This document shows, one piece after another, positions 32,134 through 40,159 of a stretch of 64,000 nucleotides of DNA (position 1 is its first letter; each line of letters starts with the position of its first letter). A program made the position numbers and the translations under genes. Origin of the DNA: VRUE01 sp963714155 (GTDB taxonomy: Bacteria > Actinomycetota > Thermoleophilia > Solirubrobacterales > 70-9). The notes beneath the pieces were generated by a model. It was not told the DNA's origin and searched no databases. It worked only from the letters and a program-made list of their open reading frames with translations. Where the stretch lies: positions 1,364,001 to 1,428,000 of the forward strand of contig OY970236.1 of the NCBI GenBank assembly GCA_963714155.1. The letters are read 5' to 3'.

Positions 32134-32688
32134 TCAGTCCCACGACTCGCTGAGCAGGCGGTCGATCGCCAGCTGCAGCACTTCGACCCGCGACTTGTCG
32201 CCGTGTTTCGCAGTGATGAAGAAGCTGCCGATGAATAGTGAGAAGGCCAGCATGCTGCGGGCCTCGACCTCATTCTCCTCGGCGCAGAACCCCCCGAACA
32301 GCGAGCGCAGGTACTCCATCCGCCGGCTGTCGATCCGGCGCAGGCGCTTGGCGACCTCGCGATCGCGGCGGGCCCAGTCCCGCAGCGCCAGCTCGACCGC
32401 GAAGTCGACCTGCGGCGCCAGTTCGAAGAGCTGCTGCAGCTTTGCCCTCGGCTCGGCCGGCGTGCTCTCGAGCTTGGCGATGACGTCCCCGACGACGGCC
32501 TTCTCCCAGCTGTCGAGCATCTCGTCGAGCAGCGCTTGGCGGTCTTTGAAGTGCCAGTAGAAGCCGCCCTTGGAGACCCCGAGGGAGGCGGCCAGGGCCT
32601 CGACTCGTACCGCCTCCGGACCGCCGGCGCCAAGCGCCTGCTGGGCTGCCTCGATCCAGGCGCTGCGTGGGGTTCTGACGTGGGCCAC
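32134..32688 (-). CDS. TetR-family transcriptional regulator
   Basis: A 184-residue TetR protein. The HTH spans about residues 27-52 (VEALAASLGVSKGGFYWHFKDRQALL), and the C-terminal ligand domain is helical. It is divergent from a DUF2867-family gene, and the 90-base gap holds two copies of ATACG-N4-CGTAT, one over the -35 box and one just after the -10 box of the divergent promoter. It very likely represses itself, the DCC gene and the DUF2867 gene. The inducer is unknown. Confidence 0.92.
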   Translation of the reverse strand: MAHVRTPRSAWIEAAQQALGAGGPEAVRVEALAASLGVSKGGFYWHFKDRQALLDEMLDSWEKAVVGDVIAKLESTPAEPRAKLQQLFELAPQVDFAVELALRDWARRDREVAKRLRRIDSRRMEYLRSLFGGFCAEENEVEARSMLAFSLFIGSFFITAKHGDKSRVEVLQLAIDRLLSESWD

Positions 32689-32697
32689 GGCCTATCT

Positions 32698-32711
32698 ATA
32701 CGGCACCGTAT
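32698..32711. promoter_or_regulatory. TetR operator 1, ATACG-N4-CGTAT
   Basis: The inverted repeat ATACGGCACCGTAT ends on the first base of the -35 hexamer TTGACA of the DUF2867 promoter and lies 9 bases upstream of the TetR start codon. It shares the ATACG/CGTAT half-sites and 4-base spacer with operator 2, whose centre is 45 bp away. Confidence 0.75.
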
Positions 32712-32739
32712 TGACAGATGCAAGCGGCGCTGTTAAAGA
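32711..32739 (+). promoter_or_regulatory. Promoter of the DUF2867 gene
   Basis: The -35 box TTGACA (32711-32716) and the -10 box TAAAGA (32734-32739) are separated by exactly 17 bases, a strong housekeeping-type promoter. It is bracketed by two operators of the neighbouring TetR regulator, so repression by steric block is expected. Confidence 0.75.
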
Positions 32740-32742
32740 TCC

Positions 32743-32756
32743 ATACGACATCGTAT
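32743..32756. promoter_or_regulatory. TetR operator 2, ATACG-N4-CGTAT
   Basis: The core ATACGACATCGTAT is extended to CCATACGACATCGTATGG (32741-32758), an 8-bp-arm palindrome. It begins 4 bases after the -10 box and should cover the transcription start of the DUF2867 gene. Confidence 0.8.
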
Positions 32757-32777
32757 GGATCGAGAGAGGAGACCGAC

Positions 32778-33413
32778 ATGAGGCTTCCGAACGCGGCGCA
32801 CGAAAATCGCCCCTGGCGCATCCGCGAGATCGTCCCGGACTTCAAGCTGGAGGACGTCTGGGCGCTGCCCGTACACGGCGGTGCGGAGGACTTCCCGCAG
32901 TTGCTCGAGCTGATGGCTTCCGCCGATCCCGCCAACGCGGACTCGCTGCCGACCCGCTTCCTCTGGCGCCTCCGGGATCGCCTCGGCCGCTGGTTCGACC
33001 TCGGTGAGATCTCGGCCCCTGCCGAGGCGGAAGGCGCCGCGGACAGGCTGCCGATTCCGGGAACGGAGGAGACCTCGCTGCGCGCCCGGCTGCCGGAGGA
33101 CCTGCGCGGGACAGTGGCGGACGTGGATTTTGGCTCGCTCCCTTTCGTGCCGCTTTACCTGACCGACGACGAGTTCGCCGCGGAGGTCTCGAACCGGACC
33201 ATGCACGGCGTGATGCACGCTGCCTGGGTCGAGCAGGACGATGGTCGCTATCAAGCCCAGATGGCGGTCTACGTCAAGACGCACGGTCGCTTCGGGGAGG
33301 CGTACATGTTGCTGATCAAGCCGTTCCGCCACCTGATCGTCTACCCGGCGCTGATGAAGCAGACCGAACGGATGTGGAATGAACGCCCCCCTCGGCGGGC
33401 GGTGCCGACTTAG
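32778..33413 (+). CDS. DUF2867 family protein
   Basis: A 211-residue protein of the DUF2867 type: it has RLPNAAHENRPWRIREIVPDFKLEDVWALP at the start, a central RFLWRLRDRLGRWFDLGE, and the closing HGRFGEAYMLLIKPFRHLIVYPALMKQTERMW typical of the family. DUF2867 has an SRPBCC-like fold and often follows an NmrA-like domain; here it stands alone. An AGAGAGGA box precedes the ATG. It is controlled by the TetR operators upstream. The 3' end overlaps tatC by 4 bases. Confidence 0.82.
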   Translation: MRLPNAAHENRPWRIREIVPDFKLEDVWALPVHGGAEDFPQLLELMASADPANADSLPTRFLWRLRDRLGRWFDLGEISAPAEAEGAADRLPIPGTEETSLRARLPEDLRGTVADVDFGSLPFVPLYLTDDEFAAEVSNRTMHGVMHAAWVEQDDGRYQAQMAVYVKTHGRFGEAYMLLIKPFRHLIVYPALMKQTERMWNERPPRRAVPT

Positions 33414-34177
33414 GGCTTCTCGGCCGCGGGCTCGCTGAGCGGCGTCGCGCCCGGCTCGCCGAAGGCGCGGGCGAGGACGATGCTGAGCTCGTAGAGGGCG
33501 ATCAGCGGCGCGGTCTCGAGCAGCATCGAGATCGGGTCGACTCCCGGCAGGGCAGCGGCGACGACCGCGCAGCCGAGGTAGGCGTAGCGGCGGTTCTGCT
33601 GCAGCTGGCGCACCTTGACGATGCCGAGGCGGGTCACGGCGAGAACGCCGACCGGCACCTGGAAGACGATTCCGCAGGCGAGCAGGGTGGTGCCGAAGAA
33701 GCTGTAGTACTCGCGGGCGCGGACTTGGATGTTGAACTGCGAGTCGTTGAAGTTGAGCAGGAACTGGGTCGCCGCCGGCAGCACGACGAAGTAGCCGAAG
33801 GCGATCCCGGCGATGAAGAGGACCGGGACCAGGAGCAGCAGCGGGCCGACGCTGCGCCGCTGCTGGCGGCTGAAGGCCGGCAGGACGTAGGCGTAGACCT
33901 GGTAGAGGATGATCGGCAGCGAGAGCACGAAGGCGCCGTAGGCGGCGACCGTCATCGTCGTCGTGAACGGCTCGCTTACCCCCAGCGTCAGCAGCTGGCT
34001 GTGACCCGCGGGCAGCGGCGCGTTGGCCAGTTCGATCAGCAGCTCGTTCTGCCAGAAGCAGAGCGCCAGGGCAACGCCGAAAACGGTGAGTGAGACGACG
34101 ACGCGCGCGCGCAGCTCGTCGAGGTGCTCGACCAGACTCACCTCGTCCTCGTATGAGATCGCTTTCACGCGGCGCAT
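33410..34177 (-). CDS. tatC: Sec-independent protein translocase TatC
   Basis: A 255-residue inner-membrane protein with six predicted helices. It has the TatC marks LVEHLDELRARVVVS at the N-terminus, the FTTTMTVAAYGAFVLSLPIILYQVYAYVLPAF block and FVVLPAATQFLLNF. It recognises twin-arginine signal peptides and, with TatA, exports folded proteins. It lies 10 bases after tatA on the same strand, forming a tatAC operon. No tatB is present, as is common in actinobacterial minimal systems. Proteins in this window with Tat-like signals (sulfatase, ferritin-like protein at 34555) could be substrates. Confidence 0.95.
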   Translation of the reverse strand: MRRVKAISYEDEVSLVEHLDELRARVVVSLTVFGVALALCFWQNELLIELANAPLPAGHSQLLTLGVSEPFTTTMTVAAYGAFVLSLPIILYQVYAYVLPAFSRQQRRSVGPLLLLVPVLFIAGIAFGYFVVLPAATQFLLNFNDSQFNIQVRAREYYSFFGTTLLACGIVFQVPVGVLAVTRLGIVKVRQLQQNRRYAYLGCAVVAAALPGVDPISMLLETAPLIALYELSIVLARAFGEPGATPLSEPAAEKP

Positions 34178-34187
34178 CGTCTCTGGC

Positions 34188-34430
34188 TCAGCCGTGTGTG
34201 TTGGCGGCGGCGTCGGCCTTCGTCGCCGGAGCGGCGACCACGACGGGCGGCTGGTCGACGGCGATCGGGGTCTCCTCGTCTGAGTCCGAGTGATCGCCGC
34301 TCACCGAGCCGCGGAACTCGCGAATCCCTTTGCCGACCGACTTGCCCAGCTCGGGCAGGCGTTTGGGCCCGAAGACGACGAGGGCGATGACGAGGACGAT
34401 GATGATCTCCATTGGTCCGATGTTTGGCAC
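34188..34430 (-). CDS. tatA: Sec-independent protein translocase TatA
   Basis: An 80-residue TatA/E protein: N-terminal helix GPMEIIIVLVIALVVF, the hinge FGPKRLPELGKSVGKGIREF and a disordered acidic/alanine-rich tail. It forms the Tat pore with the downstream TatC. The intergenic region upstream holds a 17-bp palindrome (34484-34530), which might regulate the operon. Confidence 0.95.
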   Translation of the reverse strand: MPNIGPMEIIIVLVIALVVFGPKRLPELGKSVGKGIREFRGSVSGDHSDSDEETPIAVDQPPVVVAAPATKADAAANTHG

Positions 34431-34483
34431 GGTGTGCCTCCAGTTCAGGTGGTGGGAGGGGTTGTTTCGGCGGAATCGTTAGG

Positions 34484-34530
34484 GGGCTTGGCGACTTATC
34501 GGTGAAATGGACGGATAAGTCGCCAAGCCC
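34484..34530. repeat. Perfect 17-bp palindrome
   Basis: Arms GGGCTTGGCGACTTATC (34484-34500) and its exact reverse complement (34514-34530) enclose a 13-base loop. It lies in the 124-base gap between tatA (starting at 34430, minus) and the end of a ferritin-like gene (34555, minus). No T-run follows, so it is not a classical terminator. It could be a RNA stem at the end of the ferritin-like transcript or a protein-binding site before tatA. Confidence 0.9.
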
Positions 34531-34554
34531 AGTGGGATGCCGGGGTTGGGTGCG

Positions 34555-35277
34555 TTATTGGAGGAAGCCTGTCTTTTTGACTGCCTTCAGCACTTCGGCC
34601 GCCGTAAACGGGGTATCGAAGGGGCCGTCGGGAGCGATCCCGGAGGGCTTGCCGGTCAACAGCAGGCCGGCGACGGAGGCGTGGCGGGCCTCGATCGACC
34701 AGATCGAGAGCGCCGCGGCGATGTAGGCCGGGCTGGCGATGTTGAGCGCCTGGCCGGAGTAGGCGTGGACGCCGGTGTTCTCCAGGGCGACGGCGGTCTT
34801 GATGAACGACGCCTCGCTCGAGGTGGTGCTGCCGAAATCGACTTTCGGCGCGGCGATCGCCTTCGAGCCGAGGGCCTTCTTGAGGAAGGCGACGTGGGCG
34901 TTCTCGTCGACCGTCACCGTCTTGAGGAAGACCTGGGTTTGTCCGTCCTTGATGAATTTGCTCTTCGCTTGATTGGCGGTCGCCTCGTTGTAGAAGGCGG
35001 CCTCGAGGTACTCGAGCGTGAGGGCGAAGTTGAGGACGCCGATGTCGCCTTTGCCGAACGAGGCGGGCGGGCGTCCCTTGCCCTTGGCCATCGCGGCGGC
35101 GGGGGTGAGCGCGCCGAGCAGGGCGCCGCTGCCGACGACCGCACCGCCGGCCAGGCCGGCCTTCTTCAGGAAGCCGAGCCGGGTGTCACCCTCGCTGAGA
35201 GATTCGGACGCGTCGTCGGCCGCCTGGCGGACAACGTTGTCGACGTTGGTCTGTTTGAGGGTTGCATCCGGTTCCAT
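34555..35277 (-). CDS. Exported ferritin-like protein
   Basis: A 240-residue protein of the Ferritin_2 group. After an acidic N-terminal extension, residues about 32-65 form a Tat-like signal (TRLGFLKKAGLAGGAVVGSG, twin Arg reduced to Arg-Leu). The ferritin-like core has FALTLEYLEAAFYNEA, DENAHVAFLKKALGS (Glu-x2-His), VALENTGVHAYSGQ and WSIEARHASVAGLLL. It is probably exported as a folded di-iron or divalent-metal protein. AAAGGAG precedes the ATG. Its neighbour is the tatAC operon on the same strand. Confidence 0.82.
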   Translation of the reverse strand: MEPDATLKQTNVDNVVRQAADDASESLSEGDTRLGFLKKAGLAGGAVVGSGALLGALTPAAAMAKGKGRPPASFGKGDIGVLNFALTLEYLEAAFYNEATANQAKSKFIKDGQTQVFLKTVTVDENAHVAFLKKALGSKAIAAPKVDFGSTTSSEASFIKTAVALENTGVHAYSGQALNIASPAYIAAALSIWSIEARHASVAGLLLTGKPSGIAPDGPFDTPFTAAEVLKAVKKTGFLQ

Positions 35278-35350
35278 AGCGCGCTCCTTTGAAGGGGTTT
35301 GGTCCCAGTAACGGGGTGCCCCTGCTTCCGGATCACTCGGCGGGCGATCT

Positions 35351-36934
35351 TTATCTAGAGGGTGCGGGCACGCTGGCGCTGAGGTGCTCGTGGACGAAGC
35401 GGACGACGGTGGCGCCCTCGCCGACCGCCGTCGCGCAGCGCTTGATCGAGCCGGAGCGCACGTCGCCGGCGGCGTAGACGCCGGGCACGCTGGTTTCGAG
35501 CAGCCCCTCGGCGCCGGCATCGGCGCCGGTGAGGACGAACCCCTTGGCGTCGCGGGCGATCGCCTCGCCGAGCCAATCGGTGCAGGGCGTCGCCCCGAGA
35601 AAGAGGAAGAGGAAGGAGAAGGGCAGCTGCTCGCCGTCGGTCAGCGTCACCGCCTCGAGCTGCCCGCCCTCGCCGTGCAGAGCGCTGACTTCGCTGCGGT
35701 CGCGGACGGCGACGCCGTAGCGGTCGATCTCCTCGATCAGGTACTGGGACATCGTCTCGCCGAGGTCGGCGCGGCGGTGCAGGAGGGTGACCAGGGCGCC
35801 GCCGCGGGCGAGCCAGATCGCCGCCTGCGCGGCCGAGTTGCCGCCGCCGATCACGCCCACCCGCTGGCCGCCGCAGAGCTGCCCCTCGGGCGGGCCGGCG
35901 GCGTAGAAGACGCTGAGCCCCTCGTAGTCGTCGAGGTCGTCGACCGGCAGGCGCCGGTATTCGGCCCCGGTCGAGAGCAGCACGGTGCGGGCGAGGATCT
36001 CGTTGCCTTCCTCGAGCCGGACCAGGTGGCGCTCGCCGCCGGGCTCCAGCGCCTTGGCGCGATAGGGGGTCGCCGTGCGGGCGCCGAACTTGCGCGCCTG
36101 GCTGACCGCGCGGCTGGTCAGTTCGCTGCCGCTGATGCCGGCCGGGAAGCCGAGGTAGTTCTCGATCCGGCGCGAGGTGCCGGCCTGGCCGCCGAGCACG
36201 GTGCTCTCTATAACCAACGTGTCGAGGCCCTCGGAGGCGCCGTAGACAGCGGCGCCGAGCCCGGCCGGGCCGCCGCCGAGGATCAGCAGGTCGACCTCTT
36301 CGCGCTCGGCCAGCTCCAGGCCGATGCCGAGGGCGCGGGAGAGCTGGCCGTTGCTCGGGTTGCGCAGGTCGGTGCCTCCCGGCAGCCGAACCAGTGGGAC
36401 CTCCTCGGGGCCGAGTGGCTCGAGCAGCGCCGCCGCCTCGGCGTTCTCGTCCGGCGAGAGCCAGAAGTGGGGGAGCCGCTGGCGCCTGGCGAAGTCGAGC
36501 AGCCGCCGGGTCTCGCTCGACTCGTGCGGCCCGACGATCTCGATCCCGACTCCCTGCTCGCGCTGCAGCAGCTCGCGCCGTTCGATGAAGGCGGAGAGCA
36601 GCAGGTCGGAGAGTGAGCCGTCCTCGAAGAGCAGCTTGCGCAGCACTTCGCGATCGACCGCGATGTAGCGCAGCGGCTGGGTGACGACGGCGGTGAGGAA
36701 GACGGTCTGGCCGGAGAGCAGGTTCATCTCGCCGAGGAAGCCGGAGGCGCAGTGGCGGACGATCTCCCGCCCGGAGGCGTCGGTGATCGCAACTTCGCCC
36801 TCCTGGATGGCGATGAAGGGATAGCTCGCGTCGCCAACCTCGAAGAGCTTCTCGCCGACCTCCGCGCTGCGCTCCTCGCCGAGCGCGGCGAGGGTGGCGA
36901 GCTGGGAGTGGGAGAGGACCCGGCCGGTGGCCAT
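35351..36934 (-). CDS. Cyclic-nucleotide-binding / thioredoxin-reductase-like flavoprotein
   Basis: A 527-residue fusion. Residues about 10-125 are a cNMP-binding (CRP/EF) domain (LFEVGDASYPFIAIQEGEVAI, FLGEMNLLSG). A glutaredoxin-like linker spans about 130-205. A TrxR-like FAD/NAD(P)H module follows with LLILGGGPAGLGAAVY, VIGGGNSAAQAA and the FAD-closing VYAAGDVRSGSIKRC. At the usual CATC position the protein reads FYAAGPPEGQLCGG, so the redox-active Cys pair is missing. It may reduce another partner or act as a signalled oxidoreductase. It is divergent from a BVMO gene. Confidence 0.88.
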   Translation of the reverse strand: MATGRVLSHSQLATLAALGEERSAEVGEKLFEVGDASYPFIAIQEGEVAITDASGREIVRHCASGFLGEMNLLSGQTVFLTAVVTQPLRYIAVDREVLRKLLFEDGSLSDLLLSAFIERRELLQREQGVGIEIVGPHESSETRRLLDFARRQRLPHFWLSPDENAEAAALLEPLGPEEVPLVRLPGGTDLRNPSNGQLSRALGIGLELAEREEVDLLILGGGPAGLGAAVYGASEGLDTLVIESTVLGGQAGTSRRIENYLGFPAGISGSELTSRAVSQARKFGARTATPYRAKALEPGGERHLVRLEEGNEILARTVLLSTGAEYRRLPVDDLDDYEGLSVFYAAGPPEGQLCGGQRVGVIGGGNSAAQAAIWLARGGALVTLLHRRADLGETMSQYLIEEIDRYGVAVRDRSEVSALHGEGGQLEAVTLTDGEQLPFSFLFLFLGATPCTDWLGEAIARDAKGFVLTGADAGAEGLLETSVPGVYAAGDVRSGSIKRCATAVGEGATVVRFVHEHLSASVPAPSR

Positions 36935-36986
36935 CTGCGCTCAGCCTAGATGGTCGCCGTCGCGGGAAGCGTGGGAACATCAGCCG

Positions 36987-38495
36987 ATGGATCGCCGGAG
37001 TGACCCGCAGCCCGATCACGAGGTGGCGGTGATCGGCGCCGGCTTCTCCGGCATCGGCACCGCGATCAAGCTCGACCGGGCGGGGATGCGGGACTGGGTC
37101 CTGCTCGAGGCCGGCGACGGGGTGGGCGGTGCCTGGCACTGGAACACCTATCCCGGCATCGGCGTCGACATCCCCTCCTTCAGCTACCAGTTCTCCTTCG
37201 AGCAGCGGGCCGACTGGTCGCGGGTCTACGCGCCGGGGAACGAGCTCAAGGCCTACGCCGAGCACTGCGTCGACAGCTACGGCCTGCGCTCGCGGATCCG
37301 CTTCAAGGCCAAAGTCACCTCAGCGACGTTCGATTCCGAGCAGCACCTCTGGCGCCTGGGTACTGAAGACGGCCCCGAGCTGACGGCGCGTTTCCTGGTC
37401 GGCGCGACCGGGGTCTTCACCCAGCCCAAGCCGCCGGCGATCGCCGGGCTCGACTCGTTCGAGGGCACGGTGATGCACACCGCCCGCTGGGACCACTCGC
37501 AGGACCTGCGCGGTCGCCGCGTGGCGATCATCGGCACCGGTGCCTCGGCGGTCCAGGTGATCCCCTCGATCGCGCCGGCGGTCGAGAAGCTCGTCGTGCT
37601 GCAGCGGACGCCGATCTGGTGCCTGCCCAAGCCCGACGCGCGGCTCGGCCCGGGGATGCGAAGGGCGCTCGAACGCGTCCCCGGCGCGCAGGCCGCTGCC
37701 CGTGCCCTGAGCCAGGCCTACGTCGAGGTCAACTTTCCCCTGCCGGCGCACTTCCACGGCGTCCTGCCGCTCGCCAGCGGTGCCGAACGGCTCGGGCACA
37801 GGCACCTGCGCCGCCAGGTCCGCGACCCGGCCGTGCGCGAGAAGCTGACCCCGCGCTACGGGCTCGGCTGCAAGCGGCCGAGCTTCTCCAACCAGTACCT
37901 GCCGACCTTCAACCGCCCCAACGTCGAGCTCGAGACGGCCTCGATCGAGACGATCACGCCGAACTCGATCCGCACCGTGGACGGGAGCGAGCACGAGATC
38001 GACGTCCTCATCCTCGCCACCGGCTTCCAGGTCTTCGAGAGCGGCAACCTGCCGCCGTTCCCGGTCCACGGCGGCGACGGGGTCGAACTCGCGCAGTGGT
38101 GGGACGCCAACCGCTTCCAGGCCTACGAGGGGGTCAGCGTCCCCGGCTTCCCCAACATGTTCCTGATCCTCGGCCCCTACGGTTTCAACGGCGCCAGCTA
38201 CTTCACCCTGATCGAGAACCAGGCGCGCCACATCGTCCGTTGCCTGCGCCGGGCGCGCCAGAGCGGCGCGACCGCGGTCGAGGTCAGTCGCGAGGCAAAC
38301 CAGCGCTATTTCGAGACGATGCTCTCGCGCCGCGGCCGCCAGGTCTTCTTCACCAACAACTGCGCCGGGGCGAACAGCTACTACTTCGATTCCCGCGGCG
38401 ACGCACCCTTCCGCTCGGCGACCACGCTCGAGGTCGCCTGGCACAGCGCCCACTTCGACCTCGACGACTACCGCTTCAGCCCGCTGCCCGCCTGA
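36987..38495 (+). CDS. Baeyer-Villiger-type FAD monooxygenase
   Basis: A 502-residue flavin monooxygenase. The FAD motif GAGFSG is at residues 17-22, the NADPH motif GTGASA near 183, and the BVMO fingerprint FxGxxxHxxxW is F158-E-G-T-V-M-H164-T-A-R-W168. It inserts oxygen next to a carbonyl (ketone to ester) or oxidises heteroatoms with NADPH and O2. I start at ATG 36987, the first with the FAD motif close behind. It is divergent from the cNMP/TrxR gene by 52 bases. Confidence 0.9.
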   Translation: MDRRSDPQPDHEVAVIGAGFSGIGTAIKLDRAGMRDWVLLEAGDGVGGAWHWNTYPGIGVDIPSFSYQFSFEQRADWSRVYAPGNELKAYAEHCVDSYGLRSRIRFKAKVTSATFDSEQHLWRLGTEDGPELTARFLVGATGVFTQPKPPAIAGLDSFEGTVMHTARWDHSQDLRGRRVAIIGTGASAVQVIPSIAPAVEKLVVLQRTPIWCLPKPDARLGPGMRRALERVPGAQAAARALSQAYVEVNFPLPAHFHGVLPLASGAERLGHRHLRRQVRDPAVREKLTPRYGLGCKRPSFSNQYLPTFNRPNVELETASIETITPNSIRTVDGSEHEIDVLILATGFQVFESGNLPPFPVHGGDGVELAQWWDANRFQAYEGVSVPGFPNMFLILGPYGFNGASYFTLIENQARHIVRCLRRARQSGATAVEVSREANQRYFETMLSRRGRQVFFTNNCAGANSYYFDSRGDAPFRSATTLEVAWHSAHFDLDDYRFSPLPA

Positions 38496-38756
38496 AGCTT
38501 ATTGTCTGACGTGAGCCGACTCCTCGGGTGCCTGTCTGCTGAGCTGGGCACATCGATAGGCTCCCTTTGGGCGCGGGCTGAGATGCACTCATCGCAGGGA
38601 AGGCGAGGGGATTTTGGCCGGGAAGACCAATGCTATTGTCGGTGGCGATGAGAGATCGGTTGAGAATGCCCGGTGGAGGAGCCGGCGGCGGATAGCAGGA
38701 CTGGTTGCCAGGCCTGAGCCGCTGCGGGGCGAATCGGCGAGAACAACCGGAGTGAA

Positions 38757-39517
38757 GTGTTGAAACCGAGCGAATGGCCGCTCGTGCAGGGGGCGAGCGA
38801 GGCCTTTCTTACCGTCGCACGCAGCCAGGTTGTCTCCTTTGGTCTTGCGCTCGCGGGCGTCGGTATCGCCGCGGTGGCTTTCTTCGCCAGTCCGCTGGCC
38901 GGCGCGATCGTTTCGGCGGCCCTACTCATCTCTTTCAGCACGCTTGGCGTCTACGCGTTGATACTGCGCGATCGGTTCGGCGGCCTCTATGAGTCAATTA
39001 GCGATGACTCGGAGTGGGACATCCATGATGCAAGCGGGACCGAGGCGGTTCTGACGAGGACGCGGAAGCTTCACTTCTTGCAGAACGGGGTCTTCGCGAT
39101 TAGGGATTACGCCTGGGGAGATGGGGACGTACTCGCCGATTACCAATGCTCGCCCGGGGTTCGGGTTGACACTTACGGCGCCGCCGGCAAAAAGAACATC
39201 GTGATCTCGCTGCGTGAGACCAAGGAGCGCGGCGACACAGAGACCTACGTAATCACGCGGCGGATGAGGGACATGTTCCCCGCTGAGTCGGAGTGGGTGG
39301 CGACCGAGATTGTGCTGCCAACGCAATCGATGGCGATCATCGTTCGCTTCCCGGCCGACCGGCCGCCATCCGGGGCATGGCGCGCTGCAGCGCGGACCCC
39401 GACCACAAGCGTTCGAAGCTGCGGATCGAGGGAAGCTCCGACGGCAGGCAGCGGATAGAGGCGCGGGTGACGAAGCCGAAGCTGCGCGAGACCTACACGG
39501 TTTGGTGGAACTGGTAA
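38757..39517 (+). pseudogene. Membrane protein gene with a probable -1 frameshift
   Basis: The first frame starts at GTG 38757 (GGAG at 38748) and encodes a protein with two hydrophobic helices near residues 25-62 and a soluble beta-rich domain (LHFLQNGVFAIRDYAWGDGD, NIVISLRETKERGDTETYVITRRM). After about residue 200 the coding pattern stops (AAARTPTTSVRSCGSREAPTAGSG) and the frame ends at 39458. In the -1 frame a coding-like end continues (DPDHKRSKLRIEGSSDGRQ, then KLRETYTVWWNW) to 39517. A one-base deletion or frameshift near 39365-39400 would join them. No function is known for the protein. The 261 bases before the gene hold nothing I can identify. Confidence 0.55.
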
Positions 39518-39546
39518 TCCAGGCGGCTCGGGGAATTCGGGAGCCC

Positions 39547-40071
39547 TTATCGCCCCCGCGTGCCGGCGAGTGCCGCCTGCGAGAGCTCGGGCACGGCGGC
39601 GGGGGCGCGGTCGGCGGCGATCTCCTCGAGCAGCTCGCGCAGCAGCTCGAAGCGCTGCTCGCCGAAGTGCTCGGCCCAGCGCTGCTCGATTTTGGTGAAG
39701 AGGTTGAAGCCAACCCGCTGCGCCTCCTGGCCGCGCTCGGTGAGGCAGATCAGCTTGGCTCGTTTGTCGGCGGGGTCGGCGATGCGTTCGACGTAGCCGA
39801 GCCCGACCAGGTCGTCGACCAGCTCGCCGGCCGACTGCTTGGTGATGCCGGCGTGGCTTGCCAGCTCGGTCAGGCGCATGCCGTCCTCGCGGACGAAGCG
39901 GAAGACGCAACCGTGGGTGGGCCGGAGGTCCTCGTAGCCGTTCTTGGTCAGCTCCTCCCTGAACTCGGCCAGCATCGCCTCGCCGGCGATCTCGAGCAGG
40001 CCGGGAAGCGGGATCGTTCCAGGGGCAATTTGTCCCGGCGCAATTTGAGCTGTGTGGTTGGCGTCACGCAT
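39547..40071 (-). CDS. MarR-family transcriptional regulator
   Basis: A 174-residue MarR-type protein. The winged helix spans about residues 60-115 (MRLTELASHAGITKQSAGELVDDLVGLGYVERIADPADKRAKLICLTERG), with the helical dimerisation ends on both sides. It is divergent from a DHA2-type drug exporter and likely represses both genes. A TAAGGT/ACCTTA inverted pair lies between the two starts. Confidence 0.9.
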   Translation of the reverse strand: MRDANHTAQIAPGQIAPGTIPLPGLLEIAGEAMLAEFREELTKNGYEDLRPTHGCVFRFVREDGMRLTELASHAGITKQSAGELVDDLVGLGYVERIADPADKRAKLICLTERGQEAQRVGFNLFTKIEQRWAEHFGEQRFELLRELLEEIAADRAPAAVPELSQAALAGTRGR

Positions 40072-40088
40072 ATCGTCAGGGTGCCTGA

Positions 40089-40114
40089 TAAGGTCGTCTG
40101 GTCAGGTCACCTTA
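40089..40114. promoter_or_regulatory. Candidate MarR operator
   Basis: TAAGGT (40089-40094) and ACCTTA (40109-40114) are inverted half-sites with a 14-base spacer in the 88-base gap between the MarR and MFS starts. The spacing is wide for MarR, so this may be half of a more complex site. Confidence 0.4.
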
Positions 40115-40159
40115 CAAGGGCTCCTGACGAAATTGTACACGGCACTTAGGAGACTCAAA

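Noticed and set aside
38496..38756. Possible small gene or RNA in the gap after the BVMO gene
   Set aside because: No start with ribosome site, no recognisable structure.
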